Shown here: piece by piece, positions 54,276 through 63,277 of the stretch
Layout of the letters: each line of letters opens with the position of its first letter
How positions within the stretch are numbered: the first letter of the stretch is position 1
Assembly: GCA_007050995.1 (NCBI GenBank)
Contig: VJOU01000010.1
Span: 1 to 64,000 of the forward strand
DNA: 64,000 nucleotides
DNA from: Glycocaulis profundi
GTDB lineage: Bacteria > Pseudomonadota > Alphaproteobacteria > Caulobacterales > Maricaulaceae
Reading direction: 5' to 3'
Translations under genes and position numbers: made by a program
Notes under the pieces: model-generated
Databases searched by the model: none
What the model was told of the DNA's origin: nothing
The model's input: only the letters and a program-made list of their open reading frames with translations

Positions 54276-54844
54276 AAAATACAAACTTATCCCCACCCCC
54301 TCGGACCACTCCCATACTCCCCCAGCCGCTCTGCAGGGAGGGGGACGGGTCCGGACCGTCCGATCTGTCGCGGGCGGCGCGCGGCGCCTCGAGGCGGGGG
54401 CGGTAACGCAGCCTCCGCTGAAAGAGCGGGATCGAGCGCGGGGCGGCTGGCCGCCGTCCCGCCCGGTTCCGGCAGGTGCGCCGGGCGAGGTCGGCGCCGG
54501 CCGACGGACCAGCCGCCCCTGATCGGTTCGGGCGGTGCGGAGACCACCGGTGCCAGGCCGCCGCCCGGACGGCGGACGACGGGTGACCCGGCGGGCGCGA
54601 TCCCCGCAGGAGAACCCCCGCCACGCATCGGCCGGAGCGATCGGCGCGAACAGCGCCGGACCGCGATGCTGGAAAACGCCGCGGGCGCGGGGCGGACCCT
54701 TCGATGATGGGGCCGCGCCAAGAGCCATGCCACGCCATGCCGAGCCGGGCCCCGAACGGCCCGCCCCGCGCCACCCCTCCCATAACCCCGCGCCCCAAGG
54801 GCGGCGGGGATGAGGCGCGTGGGGAAAAGCCCGGACAGCACTGT

Positions 54845-54961
54845 TTCCTCCCCCTGCAAGGGGGAGGCGAGGAGGGGGTCAAAGGACCGCGCCAACCTCG
54901 AACCGTCTCACCAGCGGAACCCGACCCCCTCCCGTCCTCCCCCTTGCAGGGGGAGGAGAAG
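54845..54961 (+). repeat. MITE-like inverted repeat R2, copy 2
   Basis: About 117 bp with ends TTCCTCCCCCTGCAAGGGGG and the inverted counterpart at 54921-54961. GGAGGGGGTC / GACCCCCTCC form the inner ends. Central 41 bp resemble the reverse complement of copy 1 at 31551-31668. Confidence 0.8.
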
Positions 54962-54982
54962 AAGAGCCGGCACCTCCAGAAC

Positions 54983-55072
54983 CGTCATCCCGGACGGCCC
55001 GCAGGGCCGATCCGGGACCCCATGGCCATCCTGAGCGAGGTCCCGGCTCTGCGCTGCGCTTGGCCGGGATGA
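54983..55072 (+). repeat. GTCATCCCGGA-type repeat, copy 2 with opposing partner
   Basis: GTCATCCCGGACGGCCCGC with a GGCCCGCAGGGCC hairpin, followed by GGTCCCGGCTCTGCGCTGCG and ending GGCCGGGATGAC, so GTCATCC and GGATGAC face each other over about 90 bp. Confidence 0.6.
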
Positions 55073-55093
55073 CGGCGGCAAGGAGCCAGGAAC

Positions 55094-55172
55094 CGGCGGC
55101 GCAGCCGCCGCAAGCGCGACCGCGCGCCCGCAGCGAAGCGAGGAACCGACCAAGCGGAGCGCGGGAGGACAG
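55094..55172 (+). repeat. Dispersed modular repeat, copy G
   Basis: R1 copy: GGCGGCGCAGCCGCC, GCAAGCGCGACCGCGCGCCC, GCAGCGAAGCGAGGAACCGA, AAGCGGAGCGCGGGAGGACAG. A partial extra unit CGCCCCGCAGGGGCGGAGGA follows at 55180-55199. Confidence 0.8.
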
Positions 55173-55212
55173 AAGAAAACCGCCCCGCAGGGGCGGAGGA
55201 CAGAAGACAACC

Positions 55213-55247
55213 CAAAAAAAACCGCCCCGCAGGGGCGGGGCGGTTTT
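55213..55247 (-). terminator. Terminator of the ribF-ileS-lspA-DUF3035 cluster
   Basis: Stem AACCGCCCC / GGGGCGGTT with internal GC pairs and a run of eight T on the minus strand, directly after the DUF3035 stop codon. Confidence 0.85.
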
Positions 55248-55250
55248 CGA

Positions 55251-55790
55251 TCAGATGCCGGGGAGGCGCTGGCGCACGCTGCGGGGCGGCGGGATGACCA
55301 CCGTGCCGCTTCCGGCCACCGCTTCGATGCGCTCAGCTTCCTCTTCCGGCGTCAGGGGCGCGGCCTGCTCGCTGGCGGGGGCCTCGCCCCGGCCGCGCCA
55401 GAACAGCACGCGGTCGGCGAAGCCTTGGGGCTTGCGCACGATCTGGCCGCCTTCGCCGTCCACGATGCCGCGGGCGTTCTCGTTGGCCACGGTCGCGGCG
55501 GCCTGGGCCAGGAAGGCGCGCTCGCCCGCGCTGGCGCTGTCAGGGGTGGACGAGCCCAGGATCGCGCGGCGGGCCTGCTCGTCGGGGAACAGGTCCTCGG
55601 GGCGCGGCGCGCCGGGCTGGGGCGGGCGCAGATTGTATTCGGGCGGCACGACCAGCGGCGCGATGGTGACCACGCGGAACTCGTCGGGCGTGGATTTCTG
55701 CGTGCCGAGCGCCTGGCGGACGCCCTGGGTGCAGGCGGTCGCCCCGGAGAGCGCCATGACGGCGACGGTGATCAGCGTAAGGCTTCGCAT
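55251..55790 (-). CDS. DUF3035 lipoprotein (BamF-like)
   Basis: 179 residues. Lipoprotein signal MRSLTLITVAVMALSGATAC with lipobox GATAC (Cys20). The segment DEFRVVTIAPLVVPPEYNLR, PPQPGAPRP and the C-terminal VVIPPP are typical of DUF3035. Family members in alphaproteobacteria have been described as BamF, an outer-membrane lipoprotein of the beta-barrel assembly machine; I rely on family knowledge for that. It follows lspA, the peptidase that would process it, by 96 bp. Confidence 0.82.
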   Translation of the reverse strand: MRSLTLITVAVMALSGATACTQGVRQALGTQKSTPDEFRVVTIAPLVVPPEYNLRPPQPGAPRPEDLFPDEQARRAILGSSTPDSASAGERAFLAQAAATVANENARGIVDGEGGQIVRKPQGFADRVLFWRGRGEAPASEQAAPLTPEEEAERIEAVAGSGTVVIPPPRSVRQRLPGI

Positions 55791-55886
55791 GCGGTCAACG
55801 CTCCTCGTGCGGCCGGTGTCCGGCCCCGGTCGATGCTTCTTTTAACAGACGCCCGCCGCGCATTGAAAGCGCCGCGGGCGCCCTTT

Positions 55887-56396
55887 TCACGCCCGGCGGT
55901 CCTCGCCGTTCATGATCAGGTCCGCGATCAGCGCCACCACGCCCACCGAGATGGCCGCGTCCGCGACGTTGAACACGTAAGGGAACCACAGCCCGGAGAA
56001 GTCCAGGAAGTCGGCCACGGCCCCGTAGATCACCCGGTCGATCACGTTGCCGATGGCCCCGCCGATGATCAGGCCGAAGGCGATGGCCTGCATGGCGCGG
56101 GTCGCCTTGGTCAGCCACACCGCCAGCAGGCCCGCGATGGTCAGGGAGAAGGCGATCAGCAGCGCGCGCTGCCACAGGCTGTCCGCCGCGAACAGGCCGA
56201 AGCTCACCCCCCGGTTCCACACCATGGTCAGGTTGAACCACGGATCGAGCACCGGAATGCGCGAGCCCTCCGCCGCGCCCAGCCCCTGGACCTGCACGAT
56301 CCAGTATTTCGACAGCTGGTCGAGCGCGATCACGAGCGCGGCCAGCGCGAAGCCCGAGATGGCGGTGGCGCGGCCGCCGGTCCTGCGTCTGAACAT
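55887..56396 (-). CDS. lspA: Lipoprotein signal peptidase (signal peptidase II)
   Basis: 169 residues, four membrane helices. Active-site regions: VWNRGVSFGLF, GGAIGNVIDRVIYGAVADFL and FPYVFNVADAAISVG, with the two catalytic aspartates (NVIDR and NVADA). It removes lipoprotein signal peptides after lipidation. The start at 56396 is followed directly by a short basic N terminus (MFRRRTGGR). It is 20 bp downstream of ileS, the usual order. Confidence 0.95.
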   Translation of the reverse strand: MFRRRTGGRATAISGFALAALVIALDQLSKYWIVQVQGLGAAEGSRIPVLDPWFNLTMVWNRGVSFGLFAADSLWQRALLIAFSLTIAGLLAVWLTKATRAMQAIAFGLIIGGAIGNVIDRVIYGAVADFLDFSGLWFPYVFNVADAAISVGVVALIADLIMNGEDRRA

Positions 56397-56416
56397 GCCT
56401 GTCCCCCCTGCCCGGC

Positions 56417-59380
56417 TCAGGCCGCCCGGCCGTTGTGCGCGTCCCACCATTCCACCGCGTCCGCATCCCGCGGCGTCAGGTCGGGATGGCGCGGATCGGA
56501 CCCGACCTCGGGCGTGATCTTCCACGAGCGGGCGCATTTGCGTCCCTCGGCCCGCCTGAACACCACCGCCACGCCCGGCGCGTCCTCCAGCGTGAAGGCG
56601 CCCTCAGGGGCCTCGCCGTCGATCAGCCGCGCCTGGCTGGTGATCGCGATGTCGGCCAGGAAGGCCTCCACGTCGCCCGACGCTTCCGCCTCCAGCGCGT
56701 CCCGGTAGGCGGGATCGGAGACATACACCTCCGGCGCTGCTTCCAGGCTCGAGCCGATCTCCTTGTCGCGCCGCTTGCCTTCCAGCGCGCCGGTCACGAC
56801 CCGGCGCAGGCGGCGGATGGTCCGCCAGCGCTCGGCGCGGTCGGAGTCCAGCCAGGCTTCGGGCGTGTCGCGGAACAGGTGCAGGTGAACCGAGTTCTGA
56901 TCGCCCGGATACCGTTCCAGCCAGGCCTCTTCCATGGTGAAGGGCAGCAGCGGGGCGAGCCACAGGGCCAGCCGGTCGAACACCTCGGCCATCACCGTGC
57001 GCGCCGCCCGGCGGCGCACCTCGTCGGGCCGGTCGCAGTACAGGCTGTCCTTGCGGATATCGAGATAGAAGGCCGACAGGTCGTTGACGCAGAAATTGAA
57101 CAGCGCCGACCAGGCCCGCTTGAAGTCATAGGCGTCATAGGCCTCGCGCACCGTGACGTCGAGCTCGGCCAGACGGTGCAGGATGAAGCGCTCCAGCGAC
57201 GGCATCTGGTCCGCCTCGATCCGCTCGGCGTCCTCCAGCCCGTGCAGCGCGCCCAGCAGGTAGCGCAGCGTGTTGCGCAGCTTGCGATACGAATCCACCG
57301 CCGAGCCCAGAATCGCCTCGCCGATCCTCAGATCGCCCGAATAGTCCGCGCTGGCCGCCCACAGGCGCAGGATGTCCGCGCCGTATTTCTCCGCCACCTG
57401 TGCGGGGGCGAGGGTGTTGCCCAGCGACTTGGACATCTTCATGCCCTTCTCGTCGACGATGAAGCCGTGGGTGACCACCGCCTTGTAGGGCGCGCGCCCG
57501 CGGGTGCCGCAGCTCTGCAGAAGCGACGACTGGAACCAGCCGCGATGCTGGTCGGAGCCTTCCAGATACACATCCGCCGGCCACTCGCCCTCGCGCAGGG
57601 CGAAGGCGTGGGTGGAGCCTGAATCAAACCAAACGTCGAGAATGTCGGTGACGGCCTCGTACTCGTCCGCGGCATGGTCGGGGCCGAGGAAACCGGCCGG
57701 ATCGGTCTCGAACCAGGCGTCCGCGCCCTGGGCCCTGACCGCGTCGAGAATGCGCGCGTTCACCGCCGGATCGTTCAGGATCTCGCCGGACGTCTTGTGC
57801 ACGAAGATCGTCAGCGGCACGCCCCAGGCGCGCTGGCGCGAGATCAGCCAGTCGGGCCGTCCCTCCACCATCGACCGGATGCGGTTCTTCGCGGTCTTGG
57901 GCGTCCACTCGGTCGCCTCGATGGCGTCCAGCGCGGCCTGACGCAGGCTCACGCCCGTGCCCATGTCCCTGTCGATGTCGATGAACCACTGGGCGGTGTT
58001 GCGGAACAGGACCGGCGCCTTGGACCGCCACGAGTGGGGATAGGAGTGCTCCAGCCGCCCGCGCGCGAGCAGGTTGCCCGCCTCGATCAGGGTGTCGACC
58101 ACCGCCTTGTTCGCCGGGCCGTCCTGCCCGGCCTTCTTGCCCTCGGTGCGGATGATCTCCATCCCCGCGAAAAGCGGGATGTGGGGCAGATAGGCGCCGT
58201 CGGGACCGACCGTGTGCGGGATCGGCTCCTTGGGATCGTGCCACTCCTTGTGGGCCATCCACGCGGCGTAATCCTCCGCGCCGTGGCCCGGGGCGGTGTG
58301 CACGAAGCCGGTGCCCTGCTCGTCGGTGACGTGGTCGCCCGCCAGCAGCGGCACCCGGTAGTCCCAGTACAGATCGGTCTTGGCCAGCGGGTGCGAGCAG
58401 ATCAGCAGCTTCGGATCGGCGTCGCCCAGCCGTCTGGATTTCACGATGAAGCCCGCCTTGGCGGTCTCCTCCCACAGCGCGTCGGCCACCACCAGACGGT
58501 CGCCGGGCCGCGCCCAGGGCAGGAAGTCCGCGCCGGTGTCGGCGGCCACGACCTCGTAGACGCCATAGCGGATCTTGTCGGAATAGCTGATCGCCCGGCT
58601 GGCGGGGATGGTCCAGGGCGTGGTGGTCCAGATCACCACCGCAGCCCCGGTCATGTGCGCGGGAATGCCCGCGCCGTCCGCCTTCACCCCGCGCACGGGA
58701 TATTTCGCCCAGATCGTGGTGGAGACCTTGTCGTGATACTCCACCTCGGCCTCGGCCAGCGCGGTCTGCTCGACCGGCGACCACATCACCGGGCTGGAGC
58801 CGCGATAGACCAGCCCGCGGTCCACGAATTTGAGGAACTCCGCCACGATGGCGGCTTCGGCGTCGAACGCCATGGTGGTGTACGGATCGTCCCACTCGCC
58901 CTCGACCCCCAGACGCTTGAACTCGGCGCGCTGCACGTCGATCCACTCGGCGGCGTAGTCGCGGCACGCCTTGCGGAACTCGGCCTTGGGCACGTCGTCC
59001 TTCTTGCGGCCCTTGGCGCGGAAGGCCTGCTCGACCTTCCACTCGATGGGCAGGCCGTGGCAGTCCCAGCCGGGCCGGTAGGGCGCGTCATACCCGCCCA
59101 TGCGGCGGGTGCGGACCACGAAGTCCTTGAGGATCTTGTTCATCCCCGTGCCCAGATGGATGTGCCCGTTCGCATAGGGCGGGCCGTCATGGAGCACGAA
59201 GCTCTCCCGATCTTTGCCCGCCTCGCGCATGCGCTCATACAGGTTCAGCCCCGCCCAGCGGGCGAGCCATTCGGGCTCGCGCTGGGGAAGCCCTGCGCGC
59301 ATGGGAAATTCGGTCTGGGGCAGGAAGAGGGTCTGCTTGTAGTCGCGCGCCGGGGCGGCGGTGTCGCTTGAGGCGGTCAT
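56417..59380 (-). CDS. ileS: Isoleucine--tRNA ligase
   Basis: 987 residues. Class I motifs: the HIGH-type PPYANGHIHLG (about 66-76) and KMSKSLGN (about 653). DWLISRQRAWGVPLTIF and the large editing domain are present, with ATP-binding and anticodon regions following. The C-terminal half lacks a clear CxxC zinc finger. It charges tRNA-Ile and edits valine. It is in the ribF-ileS-lspA order found in many proteobacteria. Confidence 0.97.
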   Translation of the reverse strand: MTASSDTAAPARDYKQTLFLPQTEFPMRAGLPQREPEWLARWAGLNLYERMREAGKDRESFVLHDGPPYANGHIHLGTGMNKILKDFVVRTRRMGGYDAPYRPGWDCHGLPIEWKVEQAFRAKGRKKDDVPKAEFRKACRDYAAEWIDVQRAEFKRLGVEGEWDDPYTTMAFDAEAAIVAEFLKFVDRGLVYRGSSPVMWSPVEQTALAEAEVEYHDKVSTTIWAKYPVRGVKADGAGIPAHMTGAAVVIWTTTPWTIPASRAISYSDKIRYGVYEVVAADTGADFLPWARPGDRLVVADALWEETAKAGFIVKSRRLGDADPKLLICSHPLAKTDLYWDYRVPLLAGDHVTDEQGTGFVHTAPGHGAEDYAAWMAHKEWHDPKEPIPHTVGPDGAYLPHIPLFAGMEIIRTEGKKAGQDGPANKAVVDTLIEAGNLLARGRLEHSYPHSWRSKAPVLFRNTAQWFIDIDRDMGTGVSLRQAALDAIEATEWTPKTAKNRIRSMVEGRPDWLISRQRAWGVPLTIFVHKTSGEILNDPAVNARILDAVRAQGADAWFETDPAGFLGPDHAADEYEAVTDILDVWFDSGSTHAFALREGEWPADVYLEGSDQHRGWFQSSLLQSCGTRGRAPYKAVVTHGFIVDEKGMKMSKSLGNTLAPAQVAEKYGADILRLWAASADYSGDLRIGEAILGSAVDSYRKLRNTLRYLLGALHGLEDAERIEADQMPSLERFILHRLAELDVTVREAYDAYDFKRAWSALFNFCVNDLSAFYLDIRKDSLYCDRPDEVRRRAARTVMAEVFDRLALWLAPLLPFTMEEAWLERYPGDQNSVHLHLFRDTPEAWLDSDRAERWRTIRRLRRVVTGALEGKRRDKEIGSSLEAAPEVYVSDPAYRDALEAEASGDVEAFLADIAITSQARLIDGEAPEGAFTLEDAPGVAVVFRRAEGRKCARSWKITPEVGSDPRHPDLTPRDADAVEWWDAHNGRAA

Positions 59381-59553
59381 GGGCGGTCCGGTGATTGGGT
59401 GAACATGTGCGTCTGTCTGGCGTGTCCCGGCGACCGCGAGGCTGTCTCAGCTGCGGGCCGGGCCGCTAATTCGCACGATGGTCGGAAAGCTCTGGCGCAT
59501 GGCCTAGCGGTCTATCAGCCATCACCGCCCCGGTCCAGCGGCGGGAGCGCCGA

Positions 59554-60495
59554 TCACGCCAGCAGCGCCCGCGCGACCTCGCTGTCTTTCGCGATCTGCG
59601 CCGTGAGCGCGTCCAGCCCGTCAAAGCGCCGCTCCTCGCGGATGAAGCGCTCGACCCGGACTTCCAGCGTGCGGCCGTACAGGTCGCCTTCGAAATCGAA
59701 CAGGTGGGCCTCCACCCGCTCGTCGGTTCCGTCCACGGTGGGGCGTCGGCCGATATTGGCCACGCCCGCGATCAGGCGCTTCTCCCCCTCGATCTGCGCG
59801 CGCACGGCATAGACGCCGAATTTCGGGCGCTGGTATTCGCCCAGCGAGACGTTGGCCGTCGGGAAGCCCAGCGTGCGTCCGCGCTGATCGCCGCGCGCCA
59901 CCATGCCCTCGACCGCCCACGGGCGGCCCAGCATGGACGCGGCGCGCACCGGATCGCCCGCGATCAGCGCCTCGCGGATGGCCGTGGACGAGACCTTGCC
60001 TCCCGCCGCCTCGGCGGTGAATTCAGGCGCGGTCGCGGCGGTGAAGCCGTGGCGTCCGCCCAGCGCCTTGAGATCGTCCGCCGTCCCGGCCCGGCCCTTG
60101 CCGAAGCGGAAATCGGGACCGGTCACCACCCCGTCCAGCTTCAGTTCGCCCGCGACCACGTCCCGGGCGAAGTCCTCCGGGCTCATGGCGGCCAGGTCCG
60201 GCCCGAAGGCGATGGCGTAGACCCGCGCGCAGCCGGCTTCTTTCAGCGCCCGCGCCCGCTGGGCGTCGCTCATCAGACGGAAGGGGGCGGTGTCGGGGCG
60301 GAAATAGCGGCGCGGATGGGGCTTGAAGACCGCCGCGACCAGCGGCGCGGACAGGCGCGAGGCCAGCTCCGACGCGGTGGCGATCACCGCCCTGTGGCCC
60401 GCATGCACCCCGTCGAAATTGCCCATGGCGGCCACGCCGCCGGTGCCCTCGTGCAGGCTGTGATGCTGATCGCCCGTCTCGAAGGCCTCGCTCAT
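59554..60495 (-). CDS. ribF: Bifunctional riboflavin kinase / FAD synthetase
   Basis: 313 residues from the ATG at 60495. FAD synthetase part: MGNFDGVHAGHRAVI, VFKPHPRRYF, GPDFRFGKGRAG and KVSSTAIREAL. Riboflavin kinase part: VARGDQRGRTLGFPTANV and FGVYAVRAQI. It converts riboflavin to FMN and FAD. It is 5 bp downstream of the maoC-like gene and 173 bp upstream of ileS; that gap shows no gene or known riboswitch. Confidence 0.96.
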   Translation of the reverse strand: MSEAFETGDQHHSLHEGTGGVAAMGNFDGVHAGHRAVIATASELASRLSAPLVAAVFKPHPRRYFRPDTAPFRLMSDAQRARALKEAGCARVYAIAFGPDLAAMSPEDFARDVVAGELKLDGVVTGPDFRFGKGRAGTADDLKALGGRHGFTAATAPEFTAEAAGGKVSSTAIREALIAGDPVRAASMLGRPWAVEGMVARGDQRGRTLGFPTANVSLGEYQRPKFGVYAVRAQIEGEKRLIAGVANIGRRPTVDGTDERVEAHLFDFEGDLYGRTLEVRVERFIREERRFDGLDALTAQIAKDSEVARALLA

Positions 60496-60500
60496 GGCCT

Positions 60501-60941
60501 TCAGGCCGAGGCGGAGCGGCGCTTGCGCACCATCACCGTGGCGTCCGCCTCCATCACCGCCTGGCCCTCCACCTCGCATACGCAGGCCAGCTTGACCTGG
60601 CGGTGCTTGACGTCGATCTCGGTCACGGTGGCCCGCGCGATCACGGTGTCGCCGATGCGCACGGGGCGTTCAAAGCGCATGGTCATGCCCTGGAACACCG
60701 CGCCCGGCCCGGGCAGGTGGTTGCCCAGCACGCACGAGATGAAGGACGCGATCAGCGCGCCGTGGGCGATCCGTCCCCTGAAAGGCGAGCGCGCGGCGTA
60801 GTCCTCGTCCATGTGCAGCGGGTTGAAGTCGCCCGACACCTCGGCGAATTTGCGCACGGCCTCGTCATCGACCAGACGCTCGATCTCGGCGCTCTGGCCG
60901 ACCTCCAGCTCGTTGATTCCGTAGCCCTGAGACTGGTCCAT
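60501..60941 (-). CDS. MaoC-like (R)-specific enoyl-CoA hydratase
   Basis: 146 residues, a single hotdog domain. The hydratase motif FAEVSGDFNPLHMDEDYAARSPFRGRIAHG includes the Asp and His of the catalytic pair (residues shown in part: SGDFNPLHMDE and GRIAHG). It hydrates trans-2-enoyl-CoA to (R)-3-hydroxyacyl-CoA, as PhaJ does for polyhydroxyalkanoate synthesis, though other acyl substrates are possible. It lies upstream of ribF with a 5-bp gap. Confidence 0.88.
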   Translation of the reverse strand: MDQSQGYGINELEVGQSAEIERLVDDEAVRKFAEVSGDFNPLHMDEDYAARSPFRGRIAHGALIASFISCVLGNHLPGPGAVFQGMTMRFERPVRIGDTVIARATVTEIDVKHRQVKLACVCEVEGQAVMEADATVMVRKRRSASA

Positions 60942-61086
60942 GCGATTCCCTCGTTCCGGCCGGGCGGCGTTTAACCGAAATTTCAGCCCGCTTGTCTAGC
61001 CTTCGCTTGAACGGCGGACGGGCCGCGCTTCTGAACCGCGGCCTTTCCGTCACGGGTGGACAGACAAGAAGACTGGAGGTTGGGGC

Positions 61087-61473
61087 ATGGCTGTCGAGAT
61101 GTCGATGCCGATCCTGGTGGTGGACGATTACAAGACGATGGTCCGCATCATCAAGAATCTGCTCAAGCAGATCGGGTTCGAGAACGTGGACGAGGCCTCG
61201 GACGGGACCGAGGCGTTCGAGAAGATGAAGAAGCAGAAATACGGCCTGGTCATCTCCGACTGGAACATGGAGCCCATGACCGGCTACGAGCTGCTTCAGA
61301 AGGTGCGTGCGGACGAGTCCGTCAAATCCACGCCCTTCATCATGGTCACCGCCGAATCCAAGACCGAGAACGTGATCGCGGCCAAGAAGGCTGGCGTGAA
61401 CAACTACATCGTCAAGCCGTTCAATGCCGGCACGCTGAAGGCGAAGATGGCCGCGGTGCTGGGCGAGTTCTGA
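61087..61473 (+). CDS. cheY: CheY-type response regulator
   Basis: 128 residues, single receiver domain. Acidic pocket Asp13-Asp14 (ILVVDDYKTM), phosphorylation site Asp58 (VISDWNMEP), Thr88 (MVTAES) and Lys110 (YIVKPFN). No output domain, as in CheY. It signals to the flagellar motor. The next gene encodes its phosphatase CheZ. A start at 61099 is also possible. No other chemotaxis genes are in the window. Confidence 0.92.
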   Translation: MAVEMSMPILVVDDYKTMVRIIKNLLKQIGFENVDEASDGTEAFEKMKKQKYGLVISDWNMEPMTGYELLQKVRADESVKSTPFIMVTAESKTENVIAAKKAGVNNYIVKPFNAGTLKAKMAAVLGEF

Positions 61474-61521
61474 TCGCCCGCCGCGCGTCTCCGGCCCGAC
61501 GCCAATAAGAAGGAGGGTTTC

Positions 61522-62196
61522 ATGCCCGCCGCAGAAGTCGCCGCGCGCGTGCGCGAATCCCTGGCCTCGCTGAAGGCCAGCGACCTGCAGGACGCGCAGG
61601 TCATGGAGGTGCTGAAGCTCGCTCAGCAGCTCACCGACACCATGCAGATGTTCTTCGGATCGCTCGACCGGTCGATCCATCAGGAGTTCTGCTACATCGC
61701 GGACTACATCTCCAAGACCCGCGACGAGATCTCCAAGCTGCGTCCCAACGACATCCGCGAGCAGCGCATCCCCGTCGCCGGGGCCGAGCTCGAGGCGGTC
61801 GTCACCGACACCGAGAAGGCCACCGAAGCCATCATGGCCGAGGCCGAGGGCCTGATGGGGACCGAGCCGACCGATCTGGACGCCTACAAGGCCCAGGTGG
61901 ACGAGGCGATGATGCGCATCATCGAGTCGTGCTCCTTCCAGGACCTGTCCGGCCAGCGCGTCTCGAAGGTGGTGGACTCCCTGCGCCACGTGGAGAAGCG
62001 CGTCAGCCGCTTCGCCGCGACCATGGGCGTGGACGACGCCGAGGCGGACGAGGACGAGATCGCCGAGGCCGAGCGCAAGAAAAAGCTGCACCTGAACGGC
62101 CCCGCCCTGGGCGGGCCGGAGACCCAGCAGGACGCGGTCGACGAGATCATCAAGAACGATCTCGACCAGAACGCCATCGACGCCCTGTTCGACTGA
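61522..62196 (+). CDS. cheZ: Protein phosphatase CheZ
   Basis: 224 residues, mostly long helices. The catalytic region ESCSFQDLSGQRVSKVV includes Asp141 and Gln145 in the D-x3-Q spacing of CheZ. An acidic linker follows, and the conserved C-terminal CheY-binding tail QNAIDALFD ends the protein. It dephosphorylates CheY-P. GAAGGAGGG precedes the start. 48 bp after cheY, so probably one transcript. Confidence 0.93.
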   Translation: MPAAEVAARVRESLASLKASDLQDAQVMEVLKLAQQLTDTMQMFFGSLDRSIHQEFCYIADYISKTRDEISKLRPNDIREQRIPVAGAELEAVVTDTEKATEAIMAEAEGLMGTEPTDLDAYKAQVDEAMMRIIESCSFQDLSGQRVSKVVDSLRHVEKRVSRFAATMGVDDAEADEDEIAEAERKKKLHLNGPALGGPETQQDAVDEIIKNDLDQNAIDALFD

Positions 62197-62221
62197 AGCG
62201 CCGCAGTCGGCCTGAAACCAG

Positions 62222-62250
62222 AAACCCCGCCGGATCCCGGCGGGGTTTCT
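62222..62250. terminator. Bidirectional terminator between cheZ and panD
   Basis: Stem AAACCCCGCCG / CGGCGGGGTTT around GATCC, followed by TTTCTGTTT on the plus strand, 25 bp past cheZ and 26 bp past panD on the other strand. Confidence 0.8.
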
Positions 62251-62272
62251 GTTTGCGTCGATGCGGAAGTGC

Positions 62273-62638
62273 TCAGGCCGCCTTGGGGGCCGTGACCACG
62301 TCGTTGCGCTCGTCCAGCAGCACCACGGCGGGCTCGTAATTCTTCGCTTCCTCGGCTTCCATCCGGCAGTAGGCCACCACGATGATGCGGTCGCCGGGCT
62401 GGGCCAGGCGGGCCGCCGCGCCGTTGATGCCGAAGGTCTTCGAACCGCGCGGCGCGGTGATGGCGTAGGTGGTGAACCGCTCGCCATTGTTGATGTTGAG
62501 CACGTCCACCTGCTCGTGGGGCAGGATGCCCGCCGCCTCCAGCAGATCGGCGTCGATCGAGATCGAGCCTTCGTAGTGCAGGTCGGCCTGGGTCACCACG
62601 GCGCGGTGGAGTTTGGCCTTCATCATGGTCAGTTGCAT
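62273..62638 (-). CDS. panD: Aspartate 1-decarboxylase
   Basis: 121 residues. The self-cleavage site Gly-Ser is in [12 protein letters not shown] (about residues 23-24), generating the pyruvoyl cofactor. [12 protein letters not shown] and [11 protein letters not shown] are also conserved. It makes beta-alanine for pantothenate and coenzyme A. It may start at the second methionine pair ([11 protein letters not shown]), a usual start for the family. Confidence 0.95.
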   Translation of the reverse strand: MQLTMMKAKLHRAVVTQADLHYEGSISIDADLLEAAGILPHEQVDVLNINNGERFTTYAITAPRGSKTFGINGAAARLAQPGDRIIVVAYCRMEAEEAKNYEPAVVLLDERNDVVTAPKAA

Positions 62639-62766
62639 GAAAGGGCGTCCCTTCCTCGAAACCGGCGGGCGCGAAGCGCGCCCTGGAAAATATTGCGGCG
62701 CATATAACCCATATCGCAGCGCGGCGACAGACCCTCGCGCCGATGGGCGGATCGCTTTGACGTTAT

Positions 62767-63240
62767 CTAGGATGTCCGGGCGCGTTTTTCACGGAAGAAG
62801 GCTTTCAGCAGCGCGGCCGCCTCCTCGCCCATCACCCCCGCCTGCACCTCGGGCCGCCAGTGGCAGGTGGGCTGCTCGAAGAAGCGCCCGCCATGGGCCA
62901 CGCCGCCCCCCTTGGGATCGGACGCGCCATAGACCAGCCGCCCGATCCGGGCATGGCTGATCGCGCCCGCGCACATGGCGCACGGCTCCAGGGTGACGAA
63001 CAGCTCCAGCCCCGTCAGCCGGTAATTGCCCCGCGCCCCGGCTCCCGCCCGCAGCGCCAGGATCTCCGCGTGGGCGGTCGGATCGGTCAGCGAGATCGGC
63101 CGGTTGTGGGCCGCGGCGAGCACTTGATCGGTCTGGGGATCGACCAGCACCGCGCCGATGGGCGCCTCGCCCGCGGCGGCGGCGGCTTGCGCCTGCGCCA
63201 TCGCCAGTTCCATAAACCCGGTATCGCGGTTAGAAGCCAT
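62767..63240 (-). CDS. tadA: tRNA-specific adenosine deaminase
   Basis: 157 residues. Zinc/catalytic motifs: HAEILALR (His and the proton-shuttling Glu) and [26 protein letters not shown] is typical of TadA. It converts A34 to inosine in tRNA-Arg(ACG). It is divergent from the pseudouridine synthase gene; the two starts are 37 bp apart, so the promoters must overlap. Confidence 0.95.
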   Translation of the reverse strand: MASNRDTGFMELAMAQAQAAAAAGEAPIGAVLVDPQTDQVLAAAHNRPISLTDPTAHAEILALRAGAGARGNYRLTGLELFVTLEPCAMCAGAISHARIGRLVYGASDPKGGGVAHGGRFFEQPTCHWRPEVQAGVMGEEAAALLKAFFREKRARTS

Positions 63241-63277
63241 GACGCGCGATTAGCCGCAAACCGGAGCCCCTTCAAGC

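Larger units (their letters stand above)
53999..55250. other. Gene-free, repeat-rich intergenic tract
   Basis: No credible gene is seen on either strand in 1.25 kb. The open frames that cross it are Arg/Pro/Gly-rich and have no start signals or family features. It contains two R1 copies, one R2 element and two units of a GTCATCCCGGA repeat. A block at about 54300-54720 does not match any of these repeats and is rich in short GC stems; I cannot assign it. It separates the convergent MarR and DUF3035 genes. Confidence 0.7.

Noticed and set aside
54280-54730. RNase P RNA or other large structured RNA
   Set aside because: The length and GC stems first suggested it, but the conserved RNase P core (GAGGAAAGUCC and ACAGAA in order) is not found on either strand. 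Left as unexplained.
54287-54895. 202-codon minus-strand open frame in the repeat nest
   Set aside because: Arg/Pro/Gly-rich, spans several repeat elements, no start signal and no family resemblance.
59381-59553. T-box or riboswitch leader before ileS
   Set aside because: The 173-bp gap has no T-box consensus or strong terminator hairpin, and T-boxes are not expected in alphaproteobacteria.
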